Positions 31,823 to 33,126 of a DNA stretch of 33,126 nt are shown one piece after another (position 1 is the first letter of the stretch; each line of letters opens with the position of its first letter). This stretch comes from Deltaproteobacteria bacterium (GTDB lineage Bacteria > Myxococcota_A > UBA9042 > DTJE01 > S145-11): assembly GCA_015493765.1 (NCBI GenBank), contig WGCQ01000032.1:1-33126 (forward strand), in the 5' to 3' direction. The notes beneath the pieces were generated by a model, which worked only from the letters and a program-made list of their open reading frames with translations, searched no databases and had not been told where the DNA came from. Position numbers and translations under genes: made by a program.

Positions 31823-32917
31823 ATGACGCAGACACGAAAATACCGGGTTGCAGTGGCCATGAGCGGCGGCGTGGATTCCTCGGTGACCGCCGTGCTATTG
31901 AAGAGTCAGGGCTTCGATTGCTTTGGCGTAACCATGTTGACAGCCAGCCGGGACATACCTGCGGACAAGGGAAAGCGAGTGTGCTATGGCCTTGATCAGC
32001 GGCGGGATGTGGAGGACGCCGCGGCACAGGCAGAGGCCCTACGGATTCCACATTTCGTGATCGACCTGCGGGAAGCGTTCGAAACACAGGTGATCGATTA
32101 CTTCAAACGGGAATACCTTGCGGGCCGTACCCCCAATCCGTGCGTCAGGTGCAATGAAACCATCAAATTTGACTCCTTGATCCGGGAGACAAGGCGTGTG
32201 GCAGGTGAATTCGACATGCTGGCCACAGGTCATTTTTGCCGTGTGCAGCACCTGGATGGGGCCGGGCGATGGGCCTTGTTGCGTGGGCAGGACCAGGCCC
32301 ATGACCAGAGTTATTTTTTGTATCGCCTGGGCCAGGAAGTGTTGTCCCGGGTGATGTTTCCGCTGGCTGAAATGGACAAGGCACAGGTTCGTGAATTGGC
32401 GATGCGGTTTGGCCTGAAATCCGCACATCGTCCCAAGAGCGTGGATTTTGTCGTGCCCAGGACGTTTCCGGTCCTGTTCGGGAAGCCCAGGCCAGGGCCG
32501 ATCAAGGACCTGGAGGGCAGGGTGGTGGGAAAACACCAAGGCATCGAGCGTTTTACCATTGGACAGCGCCACGGGATCGGAGTGGCATCCGGCGGACGAC
32601 TTTACGTTATCGCATTGGAGCCTGAAACGAATACCGTTGTGGTCGGGCCACGTGAGGCATTGATGTTCAAGGGTTTGATGGTTGCCGGGGTGAATTGGGT
32701 GTCCATGGCCTGCCCACGGCGACCCCTGGATGTCCTTGTGCAGATCCGCCTGAACCAGCAGCCGGCCCGGGCCAGGGTCCAGCCCATTGGTTGCGACCGG
32801 GTCAGGGTTGAATTTAACAAGCCCGTGTTTGCTGTGGCACCTGGACAGTCCGCTGTCTTCTATGACGGGGCCATGGTCCTGGGCGGAGGTGTGATAGAAC
32901 GGGGAATACGGGGGTGA
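31823..32917 (+). CDS. mnmA: tRNA 2-thiouridine synthase MnmA, lacking the usual second cysteine
   Basis: This 364-aa protein is the ATP-dependent enzyme that thiolates U34 of tRNA-Lys, -Glu and -Gln. It has the PP-loop SGGVDS (14-19), NPCVRCNETIKF (105-116, Cys107 and Cys110), ATGHF (134-138), FTIGQRHGIG and a C-terminal beta-barrel. In E. coli the catalytic or cluster set includes a second cysteine in a DSxGICF-type block. Here that block reads RPKSVDFVVP (203-212) with no cysteine and appears one residue short. The CxxC at 107-110 may compensate. ATG 31823 has AAGGA nine bases upstream. It starts 29 nt after the TonB receptor gene and may be cotranscribed with it. Confidence 0.93.
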   Translation: MTQTRKYRVAVAMSGGVDSSVTAVLLKSQGFDCFGVTMLTASRDIPADKGKRVCYGLDQRRDVEDAAAQAEALRIPHFVIDLREAFETQVIDYFKREYLAGRTPNPCVRCNETIKFDSLIRETRRVAGEFDMLATGHFCRVQHLDGAGRWALLRGQDQAHDQSYFLYRLGQEVLSRVMFPLAEMDKAQVRELAMRFGLKSAHRPKSVDFVVPRTFPVLFGKPRPGPIKDLEGRVVGKHQGIERFTIGQRHGIGVASGGRLYVIALEPETNTVVVGPREALMFKGLMVAGVNWVSMACPRRPLDVLVQIRLNQQPARARVQPIGCDRVRVEFNKPVFAVAPGQSAVFYDGAMVLGGGVIERGIRG

Positions 32918-33126
32918 CCGTTGACCGAGACCGTGGCCGTTGACCGTGGAGCGCAGGCGGCCTCGCCTGCCTGTACCGCGGGCGTCCCGCCCGCCTTTGG
33001 TTGACCGAGACCGTAGGCCGAGACCGTGGCCGTTGACCGTGGAGGGCAGGCTTCCAGAGGGTGTTACAAAGTCCCCCCTGGGATCGCCGGCGTCAGCCGG
33101 CATCTTGAATTGTCTTTGTGTTTCAA
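32914..33126. repeat. Mosaic repeat island 6
   Basis: Read on the minus strand from 33126 the module order is: TGAAACACAAAGA block; CCGGCGATCCCAGG; ACACCCTCTGGAAGCC; degenerate CGGYCA repeats; AAAGGCGGGCGGGACGCCCG; CAGGCGAGGCCGCCTG; more CGGYCA repeats. This is the same order as 19254-19505 on the plus strand, so the two islands share one ancestor. The window ends inside it. Confidence 0.88.

Noticed and set aside
32039-33103. A 354-codon minus-strand frame over mnmA and island 6
   Set aside because: It is antisense to mnmA and its N-terminal part is translated CGGYCA repeat. No signal of a real gene.

Overview
The window looks like chromosomal DNA of a Gram-negative bacterium of deltaproteobacterial or Acidobacteriota grade. 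It encodes an OmpA-type envelope protein, a TonB-dependent outer-membrane receptor, a DUF4388 (PATAN-like) protein, a large TIGR03960/DUF2344 radical SAM fusion and GT-C-like membrane proteins, all common in those groups. The exact phylum cannot be fixed from the sequence. Most genes are housekeeping or envelope functions. I see no rRNA, tRNA, CRISPR array, phage gene or intact transposase.

Layout. 569-4193 (minus): endonuclease/exonuclease/phosphatase-fold protein and radical SAM protein. 4639-7384 (minus): OmpA-like protein and a two-gene ABC-2 exporter. 7903-12436 (plus): overlapping operon of a TPR/zinc-ribbon membrane protein, a DUF4388 protein, PhoH-like ATPase and YbeY. 13053-14506 (minus): SPFH/NfeD pair. 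14899-19154 (plus): valS, FHA protein, class IV aminotransferase. 19694-22043 (minus): unknown 183-aa protein, NAD-dependent epimerase and a FadR-type regulator with a textbook operator over its own promoter. 22130-25553 (minus): Maf, YggS-like PLP protein and a GT-C-like membrane protein. 25682-26176 (minus): AT-rich ferritin-like protein. 26302-27861 (plus): a second GT-C-like membrane protein. 28075-32917 (plus): Fur-family regulator, two ECF-like membrane proteins, TonB receptor, then mnmA.

The most unusual content is between the genes. Six intergenic islands are mosaics of degenerate 6-7 bp CGGYCA(A) repeats joined to recurring longer modules, arranged in similar order on either strand. 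One island is interrupted by a 207-bp AT-rich element with perfect 39-bp terminal inverted repeats, and removing it restores an uninterrupted array. A separate dispersed family with CCCAAATTACCTGTC-like tips occurs at about nine sites, sometimes as paired inverted tips, and appears to have supplied the last codons of the TonB receptor gene and the leader of mnmA.

The best candidate for a little-described system is the Fur / ECF S-like / ECF T-like / TonB receptor operon, which has a 17-bp palindrome over its promoter and no ATPase gene in view. Other points are an MnmA lacking the usual second catalytic cysteine and two genes whose promoters predict leaderless mRNAs.
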